DNA of 64,000 bases from Cordylochernes scorpioides (taxonomy: Eukaryota; Arthropoda; Arachnida; Pseudoscorpiones; Chernetidae), in contig CP092882.1 of the NCBI GenBank assembly GCA_030710605.1, positions 21,338,446 through 21,402,445 on the forward strand. The letters are read 5' to 3'. Made by a program: the position numbers and the translations under genes. Under the pieces are notes generated by a model. That model searched no databases. It saw only the letters and a list, made by a program, of their open reading frames with translations, and was not told where the DNA came from. Of the stretch, positions 31,225 through 41,739 are shown piece by piece (position 1 is the first letter of the stretch; each line of letters begins with the position of its first letter).

Positions 31225-32275
31225 CTGGAACTTCATTATGATCATTATTATCATTATCTAATGCTAATTATTATTATTATTATCAACATATATAGTCACG
31301 ACCGTCTTTCCTGGCCTCAGTCACGGATGCGCGCGCATCATCATTATGATCATTATCATTATCTAATGATAATAATAATTATTATTATCAACATATATCA
31401 ACATATATAGTCACGACCGTCTTTCCTCAACAATTCCTCAATTCCTCATGTCACGGATGCGCGCGCATCATCATTATGATCATTATCATTATCTAATGAT
31501 AATAATAATAATAAATATTATTATATTATTATTATTATTATCAACATATATAGTCACGACCGTCTTTCCTCATCGCTGTCCTCAATTCCTCATGTCACGG
31601 ATGCGCGCGCATCATCATTATGATCATTATCATTATCTATCAACATATATAGTCACGACCGTCTTTCCTCATCGCTGTCCTCAATTCCTCATGTCACGGA
31701 TGCGCGCGCATCATCATTATGATCATTATCAGTATCTAATGATAATAATAATAATAATTATTATTATTATATAATTATTATTATTATTATTATCAACATA
31801 TATAGTCACGACCGTCTTTCCTCATCGCTGTCCTCAATTCCTCATGTCACGGATGCGCGCGCATCATCATTATGATCATTATCTTCTATTGAAGCTTCTA
31901 TCTTTATAATTATGTATATTTACAAAAAGTCAATTCGCTCGCGCCTCTAGCGGTGAAAATGAGGGGTAATACCAGCTGAACTAATGTACATGTAAAGTTT
32001 GGAGCGGGACGTTTCACAAGAGTGACATCCACGGCTCCAATTTATAATTGTAACAAATAGTATTTGAATAAAACATTCCATCGAGTAAAACACGGGCGTT
32101 GCCCGGGTCATTCGGCTAGTCAACATATATAGTCACGACCGTCTTTCCTGGCCTCTGTCACAAATGCGCGCGCATCATCATTATGATCATTATCATTATC
32201 TAATGATAATAATAATTATTATTATCAACATATATAGTCACGACCGTCTTTCCTGGCCTCTGTCACGGATTAGGT
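31225..32275. repeat. Satellite array with variable (TTA)n spacers
   Basis: Seven copies of TATAGTCACGACCGTCTTTCC occur at roughly 31290, 31398, 31550, 31646, 31799, 32120 and 32230. Each is followed by (CCTCAATTCCTCATG)TCACGGATGCGCGCGCATCA and the palindromic TTATGATCATTATC. Period varies from about 95 to 155 bp because of TAATAATAA tracts. The array is interrupted at 31886-32112. Confidence 0.85.
31886..32112 (-). repeat. Helitron-like fragment inside the satellite array
   Basis: The right end reads AAAACACGGGCGTTGCCCGG, then GTCATTCGGCTAGT, the inverse of the module at 23714. It also contains GGAGCGGGACGTTTCACAAG and TTTATAATTGTAACAAATAG, shared with 43990-44110. The neighbouring satellite units resume immediately after CTAGT. 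Confidence 0.6.
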
Positions 32276-32594
32276 TAGGTTAGGTTTTTTTGGTGTTTTT
32301 TGAGGCGCGCGCTTCAACCAATATAAATTTGTATATATAAATAAAGATTGAAATATCTATATTAATTATTTGAAAAATTAATATTTTCAAGGCGCGCGCG
32401 CCTTATTCAATATATATTGAAATTTCAAATTAACATATTTAAATTTTTTTTTTTAATTTTAAAATTTTATTTTATCAATGACATTTAAATACATATATTT
32501 TAATCTGTTTTTAAAATGTTTATTCCATTCCTTTTTTTTACTTTTTTACTACTTAGCTTACCTTAGTGCTGTCACTCTGGTTAGCATATTCTAT

Positions 32595-33144
32595 ATATAA
32601 ACATAATGGATGATTTTATGTTTTTTTCTCAAAGAATTTTCGAAAATGAATACGATTATTTTTCTGAAAATGAATCAATCACACATACAACACCGAAATC
32701 TAAACATGCATCTCATGTATCAAATAAAAAAATTAAAATGGATACAGCAGAAGATGAAAAATTAGCACAAAAACAAATAAATGAAGATATAACAAATATT
32801 AATAAAATAGAGGTAAACCAGAGTAAATCAAATTCACAAAACTTTGACATTGTTTCAATGTCATTGTTTCAATGTTTCATTGTTTCAATGTCAAAGTTTT
32901 GTGAATTTGATTTACTCTGGTTTACCTCTATTTTATTAATATTTGTTATATCTTCATTTATTTATTTTTGTGCTAATTTTTTATCTTCTGCTGTATCCAG
33001 TTTAATTTTTTTATTTGATACATGAGATGCATGTTTAGATTTCGGTGTTGTATGTGTGATTGATTCATTTTCAGAAAAATAATCGTATTCATTTTCGAAA
33101 ATTCTTTGAGAAAAAAAACATAAAATCATCCATTATGTTTATAT
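32595..33144. repeat. Near-perfect hairpin with 258-bp arms
   Basis: The arms at 32595-32852 and 32886-33144 are reverse complements with only a few mismatches and one single-base indel (seven T against eight A). The spacer is 33 bases. The left arm begins just before the likely start codon of the helicase copy at 32606. Confidence 0.9.
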
Positions 33145-35350
33145 GTAAATTACTTCTGAAAAGTAATTTAATAAATAATAGCAAAGATAATACAAGGAAT
33201 CGTGCAAATTTCAATGCAGTCGAAGATGGTATATTATCAGTGGCAATGGCCAAAAAGCTGTGGAGAAGGTTAAAACTTCCGCCATATTTTACGGACTACC
33301 CTTGCGCGTTACTCTACAACAAATATTTAGGAATTAAGGAACTTTACGAATGGCAAGATGAATGTCTCAAACTTCCTGCTTTAAATCTAAGAGAAAACCT
33401 TATTTACACGCTTCCCACAAGTGGCGGAAAAACCCTGGTGGCAGAAATCTTGATAATGAAAGAACTTTTAGTGAAGAAGAAGAATGCTTTACTTATCTTA
33501 CCCTTTGTGTCAATTGTACAAGAAAAAGTCAGATCCTTATCCCAATTTTCAGTTGATCTGAATTTCCATATTGAAGAATATGCAGGGTATAGAGTCGCAA
33601 TGCCGCCACGCAAGCGCAGAGGTCAAAAAAGAAGTATTTTCATAGCTACAATTGAAAAAGCTCACAGTCTTATTAATTCTCTGATTGAGACGCAACGGCT
33701 TTCTGAAATAGGACTTATTGTAATTGATGAGCTTCATATGTTGGGTGATGGGTCCCATCGAGGAGCGGCACTCGAGACACTCATCTGTAAAGTGAAACTG
33801 GTTGACAGTACCATTCAGTTCATTGGTATGTCCGCAACCTTAGGTAAGATGGACATCCTACAGAAATTTCTCAACGCTTCCATTTACGCTGCTGATTTCC
33901 GTCAAGTCAAGTTAGAAGAATATATAAAATAGATAATATGATTCTACGATATGAAAATGGAGATTTAACCCCAGTTGAACAACTTAACTACAAACCTGAT
34001 CCAGCCAGCCGAAGAGTAGACCCAGATAACATCTGTAATCTTGTGAAAGAAGTTATTCCAGAACATTCTTGTCTTATTTTCTGTCCGACTAAGAAACATT
34101 GCGAGAATATTGCTCAACTACTAGCTAAAATCCTTCCTAAGGATCTTTAAAAAGTTCATAAAGATGATAAAAAAATTCTTCTTCAGAGACTTATTACAGA
34201 AGTTGGGTCAACTTGCGTTATACTGCAGCATGCAATTCTCTACGGAGTGGCGTACCATCATAGCGGACTGGCCACTGAGGAACGTCGGTTACTAGAAGAA
34301 TCATATATTGAAGGAATTCTCTGCGTACTCGCCTGTACCTCTACTCTAGCCGCAGGTGTCAATCTACCTGCACGTAGGGTCATCCTGCGCGCGCCATATA
34401 TCGGTAGGGATTTCATCTCTCTCAGCACCTACAAACAGATGGTTGGGAGGGCAGGACGTGCCGGACTCAACTCCATAGGAGAAAGCTATCTCATAGTCCA
34501 GAAGGAAGATAAAGACAAAGTCCTTGCGATGCTAAGTTCTCCTCTGGAACTCAATCACAGCGGACTAAGTCTGAACGACAAGGCATCCCTAAATATGCTC
34601 TTACTAAGCCTAATTGCTCTAGGTATCGCAACTACAGAGGAACGTGTGGAATCCGCACTTCAACAGACAATGTTCGCCATCCTTGAGGGACACATAGTCA
34701 CCAAGGAACAAACCCAAGCCACTTTGGACTATCTGAAAAGCAATAACTACGTCTATGAGAAACTGGACCCAGAACAGGGAGCATCTCTCCATGTATCTTC
34801 CTTCGGCAAGGCTGTAGTCAAGGGTCATATGGATGTATCCCAGGCGAAAGACATCTACGAGGAGGTTCAGTAAAACCTACGCAGCTTGAATCTACAGTCT
34901 CACTTACATCTTCTCTTCCTGCTCACACCCAGCGATAACCCAGAGATTGTCGTAGTGCCCAATATCTACTTCAAGGAATACATGACCTTGAGTCCTGAGG
35001 ACCAGAAAGTGGCTGAAGCTATTGGAGTATCAGAGATGTCAGTAGTTGGTGTCATGATGGGTCACAAACCGCAGAACAGCGCCGTCGTATGTTTCTACCA
35101 GACTCTCATCCTTTATGCGCTGTGGCGTGAGGAACCAATCCCATCAGTAGCTGCAAGGTTTCAGCTGCACCGCGGAACCGTGCAGTCTCTCCTCAGCACA
35201 GCAACCACCTACGGCAGTTCCCTAGGAAACTTCTGCCAGGCCATTGACAGTCTATGGGCCTACCAGTGTCTACTTCCATACTTTGTACGCAGGCTGGCGT
35301 CCTGCGCAGCCATAGAGCTACTCTCACTCCTCGACCTACCATCTGTGTAG
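32606..35350 (+). pseudogene. HELQ: HELQ-type DNA helicase, intronless broken copy
   Basis: HELQ is a superfamily 2, 3'-to-5' DNA helicase of replication-fork and interstrand-crosslink repair. The N-terminal end (MDDFMFFSQRIFENEYDYF, 32606) is followed by the inverted copy at 32886-33144, which breaks the frame. The body is readable from about 33190: Walker A TLPTSGGKT, DELH Walker B, GMSATLG, then FCPTKKHCENIA, YHHSGLATEERR, STLAAGVNLPARRVI and QMVGRAGRAG (motif VI), then the C-terminal helical region ending LLSLLDLPSV. Three further lesions follow: a one-base frameshift near 33930, TAA at 34148-34150 and TAA at 34871-34873. No intron interrupts over 2 kb of coding sequence. It is therefore probably a processed retrocopy. 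No clear poly-A tail or target duplication was found. POLQ helicase is a less likely parent. Confidence 0.85.
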
Positions 35351-35403
35351 AATTTCGAATTGTATATAAAAGAAACATGGTGCGTTTTTGCTTTGTATAT
35401 ATA

Positions 35404-35785
35404 TGTTGTAATAATAAATTCCAATATTATATCCCCATGTGTTATATAGTTACAGTATAATTACCAAAACGACAAAATAAAATTCGATTGAGTGACAGCC
35501 GGCGCCAGTCAGGACGAAAGTCTCCTATAAACATGTCGGGGTAACAGGTGTGCCCCCTTGGCTCAAAAACAGATCAGTCCCTCTGGAGAAACGATGATTG
35601 ACAGACTCCCTCCTGGACAGACCTGCCTTGACTGGTGTCGCCTGCACTAGCTCTCTCGCCATCTCTGTGGTGACATCCACATGTCTCGTCCTTTTGTACA
35701 ATCCCATTCACGCCTGAAACCACACTGAACATTGTGGCCACAACGACTGCAACCAACATGCCACATTACAGTCATCCTACAGGAT
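35404..35785 (+). repeat. Noncoding module R-A, copy 1
   Basis: It starts TGTTGTAATAATAAATTCC, contains GACAAAATAAAATTCGATTG (polyadenylation-like AATAAA), CCTTGACTGGTGTCG, ATTCACGCCTGA and ends TCATCCTACAGGAT. The same order appears at 36513-36855 and 53956-54435. In two of three cases it abuts a hammerhead unit. It is the likely internal region of that element. Confidence 0.65.
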
Positions 35786-35815
35786 AAAACAACCACATTA
35801 CAATATATATTAAAA

Positions 35816-36060
35816 ATAAAGAAGGCATCTCCTGACCTCGAGCACATGTGCTTTTTAGATGGCAGAGCGCCATCTAGTGGAGCAAAGATAAACTAAACGT
35901 TTATTAAGCTTGCTCCGAGATATTTGGCCAACCCAATTTCTTGATAAATCAAGAAAAGCCATCCACGAACGCGTTTCGCGCTGTTGGCGCTCGTCAGCGT
36001 GGAGAAGGCTGTAACCACTGCGACCAAAAATATTTTTTGGTCCCAATGGCTTCCCGAAAA
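35816..36060 (-). mobile_element. Hammerhead unit b (inverted)
   Basis: On the minus strand the order is GGTCGCAGTGGTTACAGCC, ribozyme, TTGATTTATCAAGAAATTGG, an AACGTTTAGTTTATCTTTGC box, GATGGCGCTCTGCCATC hairpin, and CAGGAGATGCCTTCTTTA. It is the inverted partner of 36205-36440. Confidence 0.75.
35957..36010 (-). ncRNA. Hammerhead ribozyme b, core intact
   Basis: On the minus strand it is base-for-base the same as copy a (36251-36304): AGCC outer stem, TCCACG/CGTGGA stem I, CTGACGA, GCGC-CAACA-GCGC stem II, GAAA, a two-pair stem III and cleavage after GTT (between plus positions 35968 and 35967). It is antisense to the inferred host intron, so it would act only in transcripts of the element itself. 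Confidence 0.75.
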
Positions 36061-36204
36061 ATGTGCTCGTGGTCAGGAGATGCCTTCTTTATTTTTAATA
36101 TCAACACCTGACCCACTTATCTTTTATATATTTTTTCTATTGTTTTTCATGTGTAAAGCGACTTTACGCAAATTTGGCCTTAAATACCCATTTCTTGATT
36201 TTTC

Positions 36205-36510
36205 GGGAAGCCATTGGGACCAAAAAAATATTTTTGGTCGCAGTGGTTACAGCCTTCTCCACGCTGACGAGCGCCAACAGCGCGAAACGCGTTCGTGGAT
36301 GGCTTTTCTTGATTTATCAAGAAATTGGGTTGACCAAATATCTCGGAGCAAGCTAAATAAACGTTTAGTTTATTTTTGCTCCACTAGATGGCGCTCTGCC
36401 ATCTAAAAAGCACATGTGCTCGTGGTCAGGAGATGCCTTCTTTATTTTTAATATCAACACCTGACCCACTTATCTTTTATATTTTTTTTCTATTGTTTTT
36501 CATATATATA
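36205..36510 (+). mobile_element. Hammerhead unit a
   Basis: Same structure as unit b in the sense orientation. It continues past CAGGAGATGCCTTC into a tail TTTTTAATATCAACACCTGA, CCCACTTATC. That tail is also present at 36062-36155 without a ribozyme, 353 bp upstream, giving an LTR-like direct repeat. Module R-A follows at 36513. Confidence 0.75.
36251..36304 (+). ncRNA. Hammerhead ribozyme a, core intact
   Basis: CTGACGA is at 36264-36270. Stem II is GCGC (36271-36274) with GCGC (36280-36283), loop CAACA. GAAA is at 36284-36287. Stem III is AC/GT closed by a two-base loop, and the triplet is GTT with cleavage after T36293. Stem I has an inner TCCACG/CGTGGA part, an asymmetric internal loop (TTC opposite T) and an outer AGCC/GGCT part. 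Internal loops in stem I facing loop II are what natural fast hammerheads use for tertiary contact. It is in sense with the inferred host intron. Confidence 0.8.
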
Positions 36511-36512
36511 AA

Positions 36513-36855
36513 TGTTGTAATATATTCCAATATATATCTATGTCTCCATGTATTGTATAGATGTAAATGCCAAAGTGCCAAATAAAATCGAGTGAGTTAC
36601 AGTCTGCGCCGGAAAAGGGTCCGAAAAACGAATCGGATATGCCCCCTTCTTACGCAAACAGATTAGTCGGCTTTGAGACACGATTGACAGTTCTCCCCTG
36701 ACCGGCGTCGGCTACACTCACTCTCTCGCCATCTCCGTGGCGACATCTACCATGTCTCGTTCTTTGGTGCAATACATTCACGCCTGAACCCACTCTAACA
36801 TTGAGGCCACAACGACTGCATTTAACCAACACACTACAGTCATCCTACAGGATCG
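36513..36855 (+). repeat. Noncoding module R-A, copy 2
   Basis: It starts TGTTGTAATATATTCC, contains CCAAATAAAATCGAGTGAG, CTCTCTCGCCATCTCCGTGG, and ends CATCCTACAGGAT. It directly follows hammerhead unit a, and the flank on its right is unrelated. Confidence 0.65.
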
Positions 36856-37543
36856 ACTACCTTACTACATATATATATATAGAAGAAATAGGGAAGCCAC
36901 CAACGATGGAAACAGATGAGAAGTCTCTCAATATTTATCTTGATCTTTCTAGACACCATTCTATAGGGAGATCAATACCAGGCCGCACCTCTATACCGAT
37001 CAAGACGTCCCGTGGGGTAAGAGCAAAGCCGTGTTTTGTGCTAGATTAATAAATGTGTTTAAAGCTAAGTAAATATATACACCACAGATATTCACTTTGG
37101 AGCTCTCAACCAATATTCAATTAAAGATTCAGTAATTAACTGACTCTCCAAAATATTTGTTTTTATCTCTCTGATAACTGAGATAAATCTCTACCTTCTG
37201 GTTTGAAAATAGATGAGAATTTGAAAAGAGAAAAAATACTTTTTTATTATTCAGAGAAAGCTTGTTAAAATTTGTAGGAAGATATTCAAAGTTTAATTAA
37301 CAGATGATTAATTTAGGTATTTTGTTACTCAGGTTTTTTGTATTTACCTTTTTTATTTATTGTTTACAATTTACAATTATTTTATTTCCAAAGCGCTATA
37401 TCCCGCAAGGGATACTTGCGCCAAACAAGGAGAAAATTTATTTACATAAGTTATTTACATTATTCAAAGCATGAAAACATTAGAGATCCAGATTTTGTAG
37501 AAGGTTTAGAATGTATTTACAAAATGAATTGAACTTTAAATAT

Positions 37544-38250
37544 TGTAACCAAGTATTTATTCATTTTATTATTTTTTTATTAACAGAGTGGTCATTTTCA
37601 TATTTATATTTTGCTACTCTGTAAATTTCCCTCGTGGCTTATCTTTTGTTTACCTTTCATAGTTTGTGTTTGCCTGAAATAAATTTTGTTTCCTCCTGAA
37701 GTTTTTGTCTTCCCTAATTTTCCACGTGGCCTTTTGGTGGAGATGCTGGGTAAGTTAGGGAAGACAAACTGAAGATCGCCGAGAAGACCATGTAGCCACG
37801 GGTGCTGTGATCTACATTTTCGGAGACTGACTCCTGGATTCCACCGCCGTGCTAAAGCCAAGACTTCCCTCGAAGATGACGATGTCCCTATAGACGATAC
37901 GACGACAAAGCCGCTCTTCACGCCGCCAGAAAAAGGACGCAAAGGTACTAGGGACAAAGTTCCAAGACTTCGATGGAATCCTTGGCAGAAGCACGTCAGA
38001 TCCAAGTCAGTAACTACAATAATTTCTAGCTGTAGGTCACAGCTCTCATAGGGAAGAAGCTATGTAACCAAGTATTTATTCATTTTATTATTTTTTTATT
38101 AACAGAGTGGTCATTTTCATATTTATATTTTGCTACTCTGTAAATTCCCCTCGTGGCTTATCTTTTGTTTACCTTTCATAGTTTGTGTTTGCCTGAAATA
38201 AATTTTGTTTCCTCCTGAAGTTTTTGTCTTCCCTAATTTTCCACGTGGCA
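37544..38250 (+). mobile_element. TRIM-like miniature LTR retrotransposon
   Basis: Two 188-bp LTRs (37544-37731 and 38063-38250), TGTAACC to ACGTGGC(A), each with AATAAA, flank only 331 bp. The element is bordered by ATAT on both sides. The primer binding site at 37735-37750 (TGGTGGAGATGCTGGG) complements CCA plus the 3' end of a tRNA-Ala with one mismatch. A purine run (AGGGAAGAAG) precedes the right LTR. No gag or pol is present, so it would depend on proteins from another element. Confidence 0.85.
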
Positions 38251-38399
38251 ATATGATTTTTTATCGGAAATCAAATCGTTAATTTCACAAACAACTAGTT
38301 CATTCTATAATCTTGGAATGCTGGGCAATCGATCAGTAGATGTCTTGATGTTTGTTCCTCAATACCACAAAAGCAACTTGAATCCTCCACTGCCTTTAT

Positions 38400-39000
38400 T
38401 CTATTTAAAAAACTTTATAAGTTAATAAGTTGTTAAATGTTTTTTTTTTTTTGGTATCAAAATAAAATTGTGTAGTTATCCTCGTGTTTATCTTACCTCA
38501 AATTTCTACGTGACATTTTGGAGGAAATTCTGAGTAGATATTGAGGAAGACAATCGGAAGATCGCCAGCAGACCTTGAAGATAGGTGTTGAGAACTCTCA
38601 TTTCCGCGGCTGATTCCATCGCCATGTAAAATTCAAGACCTTCCTCCAAGATGACGATGTCCTTATAGACGATAAAACCGCTCTTCACGCCGCAAGGATG
38701 TAGAGCCTCTAGGGTCCACATTCAAGACGCTGAGAGAAACCTTGAGCAAAATATATAAAATCCATTTGAGCAACAATAAGCTTTGCAAGCTGTGGGCCAC
38801 AACTTTAGTAGCAAAGGTGTTTTGTACCATAATTTTGATCCAAACAACTTATTAATTTATTTTTCTATTCAGAATCTTTCTCTTATTATCTCACTTATTT
38901 GTTGTTAATAAGTTGGTATGTGTTTTGATCAAAATAAAGTACCTTGTCATCTTCGTTTTTGTCTTCTCTCATTTTTCTACATGATAATAAATACATTCTC
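38400..39000 (+). mobile_element. Second, diverged TRIM-like element
   Basis: The left LTR (to 38516, ending CAAATTTCTACGTGAC) and right LTR (about 38855-38996, with AATAAAGTACC) resemble each other weakly. The interior shares GGAAGATCGCCAGCAGACC, AAGATGACGATGTCC and CCGCTCTTCACGCCGC with the element at 37544-38250. The primer site region is TTTTGGAGGAAATTCTGAG, altered relative to the first. Confidence 0.65.
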
Positions 39001-39084
39001 AATGGCAAAACTTATGGAAGTGGAAAGGTTATTATATCGCTGGGCCTCTTTTCTATTATGAATAAGAAGAAGAAGACAAAGGCA

Positions 39085-39204
39085 ATTATATTCATACTAG
39101 GTTATCTCGTGTGTCTTCAATAAAGATCACTGTGAATCAAATAACTTTCAGAGTTTGAGTCCCGATATACATGCTACAACTTCCTTAGGTTTTGTCTATG
39201 AGTG
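39085..39204. mobile_element. Tc1-like MITE, truncated copy
   Basis: ATCTCGTGTGTCTTCAATAA, ACTTTCAGAGTTTGAG and the end TTTTGTCTATGAGTG next to TA match the family at 3243-3420. The other end is missing. Confidence 0.55.
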
Positions 39205-39531
39205 TATTGATATTGAATCTAAGTATATTTATTAAATCTAATAAATTTATATTTTAATAATCGGCATGATTGCCGTTATCAAAATTATTTCTAAAATAGT
39301 TTCTTATTTGTGCAAAGTGTACGCGGTTATGATATTCATCATAGGTGTTTTTAGTTATTGTTTTTCAATTTTACAGTAAGTAAAACACAAGTCTCATAGG
39401 TAGAAAACAGTTCTACTTATGTCCTAACAAGGTACAAGATCCTTCTTTGTATACTTGCACTCACTTGATGGACTTGTGTAAAAATTGGGTAGTTGTTATT
39501 CTGCGTTCCAGGATCCTGGGTTATATAGTAG

Positions 39532-41681
39532 AGTCTCTCATGAGAGACCGACCAAAAACACGTCAAAACCGGTCATTCTACGAGAAAGTCTCTCATCGGA
39601 GACTCGGTCAGGCCAAATTATGATACTCTTTTAAACCCAAAGATAGCAAGTTTTTATCTTTTATTAAACCTACATAAGTTTGAAAGAGGTAAACATACTT
39701 CAATACCAATGTATTAGTTGTGAAAAAAAAAAGAAATACAATTTATCAACTAGATACAAATAAAATTTATTTACCATTACTTAGCTATTTAAAAAAGTCA
39801 CTCATAAGAGTTTGTTTTTGTACAACTAGAGAATCTTTATACAAATTATTTTCTAAATCTACCAAAACTTGATAGGATTGTGGGCATTTATCAAATACAA
39901 GTCTTTAAGATTTCTAATATATCCCTAGTCTCAGATACAAAAATGTTGGAGTTTTTTTTCAAAGTGGATTCAGCTACTTCAGGATAACTTTCTTCAGATA
40001 AATAGAACACCCTACCAATTAGAATCTGGTTCGACATGTTTGTCCAATCATAGCTTTCAGATGTTTCAATTCCCATTTCACTTTCAAAATTATTCAGCTC
40101 TTTAAAAGAAGCACCAAAATGTTCTTTCGCAATGGTTTCATAATTTAATGGAATCGAAGAGAATTTTTTTTGTTCAACTTGTGAAGTATCTTGCAATCTT
40201 CGGAACCCAGAATTGAAAAAAAAAAAACATTTTTGTATTGTGAATGCTTCAACATAGTCCCATGCAAATTCAGACCAATATAAGGCATCTAAAACGGATA
40301 TTGATTTAATAGCAGTTGGACCATCAACATCCTGTTCCATCAGCTCAATAATATAGGCAGCAAAATGACGCTTTCAGAAATTTAATTTGAAATTTTGAAG
40401 GATACCTTGATCCAACTTACTTGTTGTATTAGGTGGTAAATGAATAAATTCACATTTTTTTTCAAGCTCTAGTTTAGCATGGCTAGCAACATTGTCCAGC
40501 AATGAAATAACATTTATATTTTTAGACTTCATTTTATTGTTGAATCCATTCATGCACAGTTCAAAGATATGTGAAGTCATCCAAGCTTTTTATTTGGAAA
40601 ATAATTCACCAAAAACTTGAATTTCTTACAGGGTTTAAGACAACTAGGATTTTAGAATGACCAATAAAAATTATGGATCCTTTTCTCCTAAATATTTTCT
40701 AGGAAACAGTCTTTTTTGGAATCCTTCCAACCAAATGAAGAATATTTATTCAATTTTCTTTTGAGCACTGCTTGATAAAAAAGATCACTTTCATCAAAAA
40801 TATCCTTTGAAGAATAAGCTTTGCATAAGCAAGATTATTTTTTCCTCTTTCATTCTTCCACTGTGTGCAAGTTTTCTGAGCCACTCTCCAGTTATGGTTC
40901 AAAATTTTAAATTAAATCGATTTTTAAACTTTTCAAGCCAACCTGTGAGAGTCTTGAATTCATATTTGCCTAATTATTCTGCAAAATAATGGGCTTTTTC
41001 TTTCTTATGCAACTCTCTCGGTTATTGGAAGCAATTTGGAATGCATCTCAGCAAACCATTTGTATGTTAGCGTAGTTATCGTGTCATTTCCATATGAATT
41101 ATGTTTTTTCCTACTTAATGATAATTTTTTCTAAATATTTATACATATTTCCTTCTTCTTTGTTATATTTTAAATTTCTGTTTCACTTGTGTTCATTTCT
41201 TGGGCGATTTTTCGAGCGCTAACTCCAGATGACGATATTTTTAAATCATTATTTTTCTCTTTAAAATAAAATAAAAAAGGCACCATTATTCATAGTTAAG
41301 ATATATTTATAATTAAAAATAATTTAAACCTACTATTACTTTCAAAACCTTCAAAAGATTTCTGAAAGAATAAAACGCATTTGTTAGAAAAACAAATTTC
41401 TTTGTTCAAAAAGCCTGGGTTATAAATATCTCTCTCTCGTTCAAAAAGAGCTTAATAAATGCGCCACCGAATATTTTACAACGATTTTTCAATGAATAAT
41501 TTCGAATTTATAATTTTTTAATATATGAAATAGTAATTTTTTAATGATCGCTTATGAGAGAAGAAGAATTTATTTTTAGTGGTCGCTGGTCGTTTAAGAC
41601 GATCATTCATAGGAGATTCGCTATAGTGGTAAAACGGGAAATTCGTTAGTGCCTTACAAGGTGGTCTCTAATGAGAGACTC
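39532..41681 (-). mobile_element. pogo/Tigger-type transposon, inactive
   Basis: The 2150-bp element has TA on both sides and terminal repeats GAGTCTCTCATGAGAGACC and GAGTCTCTCATTAGAGACC (reverse complement of the right end). Inner repeats GTCTCTCATCGGAGACTCGG lie near the left end. It carries a decayed transposase on the minus strand. Confidence 0.8.
39891..41290 (-). pseudogene. Tigger-type transposase, decayed
   Basis: Fragments in several minus-strand frames follow the order of a CENP-B-like transposase. From about 41290 come an N-terminal helix-turn-helix (SGVSARKIAQEMNTS) and a second DNA-binding part with NWRVAQKTCTQW. The catalytic part at 40374-40580 has VISLLDNVASHAKLELEKKC and FIHLPPNTTSKLDQGILQNF. 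These are the D-N-x-x-x-H and L-P-P-N-T-T-x-x-x-x-x-D-Q-G-I motifs of DDE_1 transposases. A C-terminal acidic part lies at 39891-40340. Several stops and shifts, plus run-length slips such as ten A near 40220, rule out a functional enzyme. Confidence 0.75.
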
Positions 41682-41739
41682 TATAATTATATATAATTAA
41701 TAAATACATTATATTAAAAATACTACAAATATTTTCTCA

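Noticed and set aside
31448-31774. 108-codon open frame
   Set aside because: It is a translation of the satellite repeat (MSRMRAHHHYDHY repeated) and has no gene features.
31225-32275. CRISPR-like array
   Set aside because: Repeats have variable low-complexity spacers in an animal nuclear context and no cas genes; it is a satellite.
35984-36406. 140-codon frame across the ribozyme units
   Set aside because: The open frame runs through both arms of an inverted repeat and through the ribozymes; the protein has internal repeats caused by this.
40374-40580. Independent small gene
   Set aside because: It is the catalytic piece of the decayed Tigger transposase, with collinear fragments on either side.
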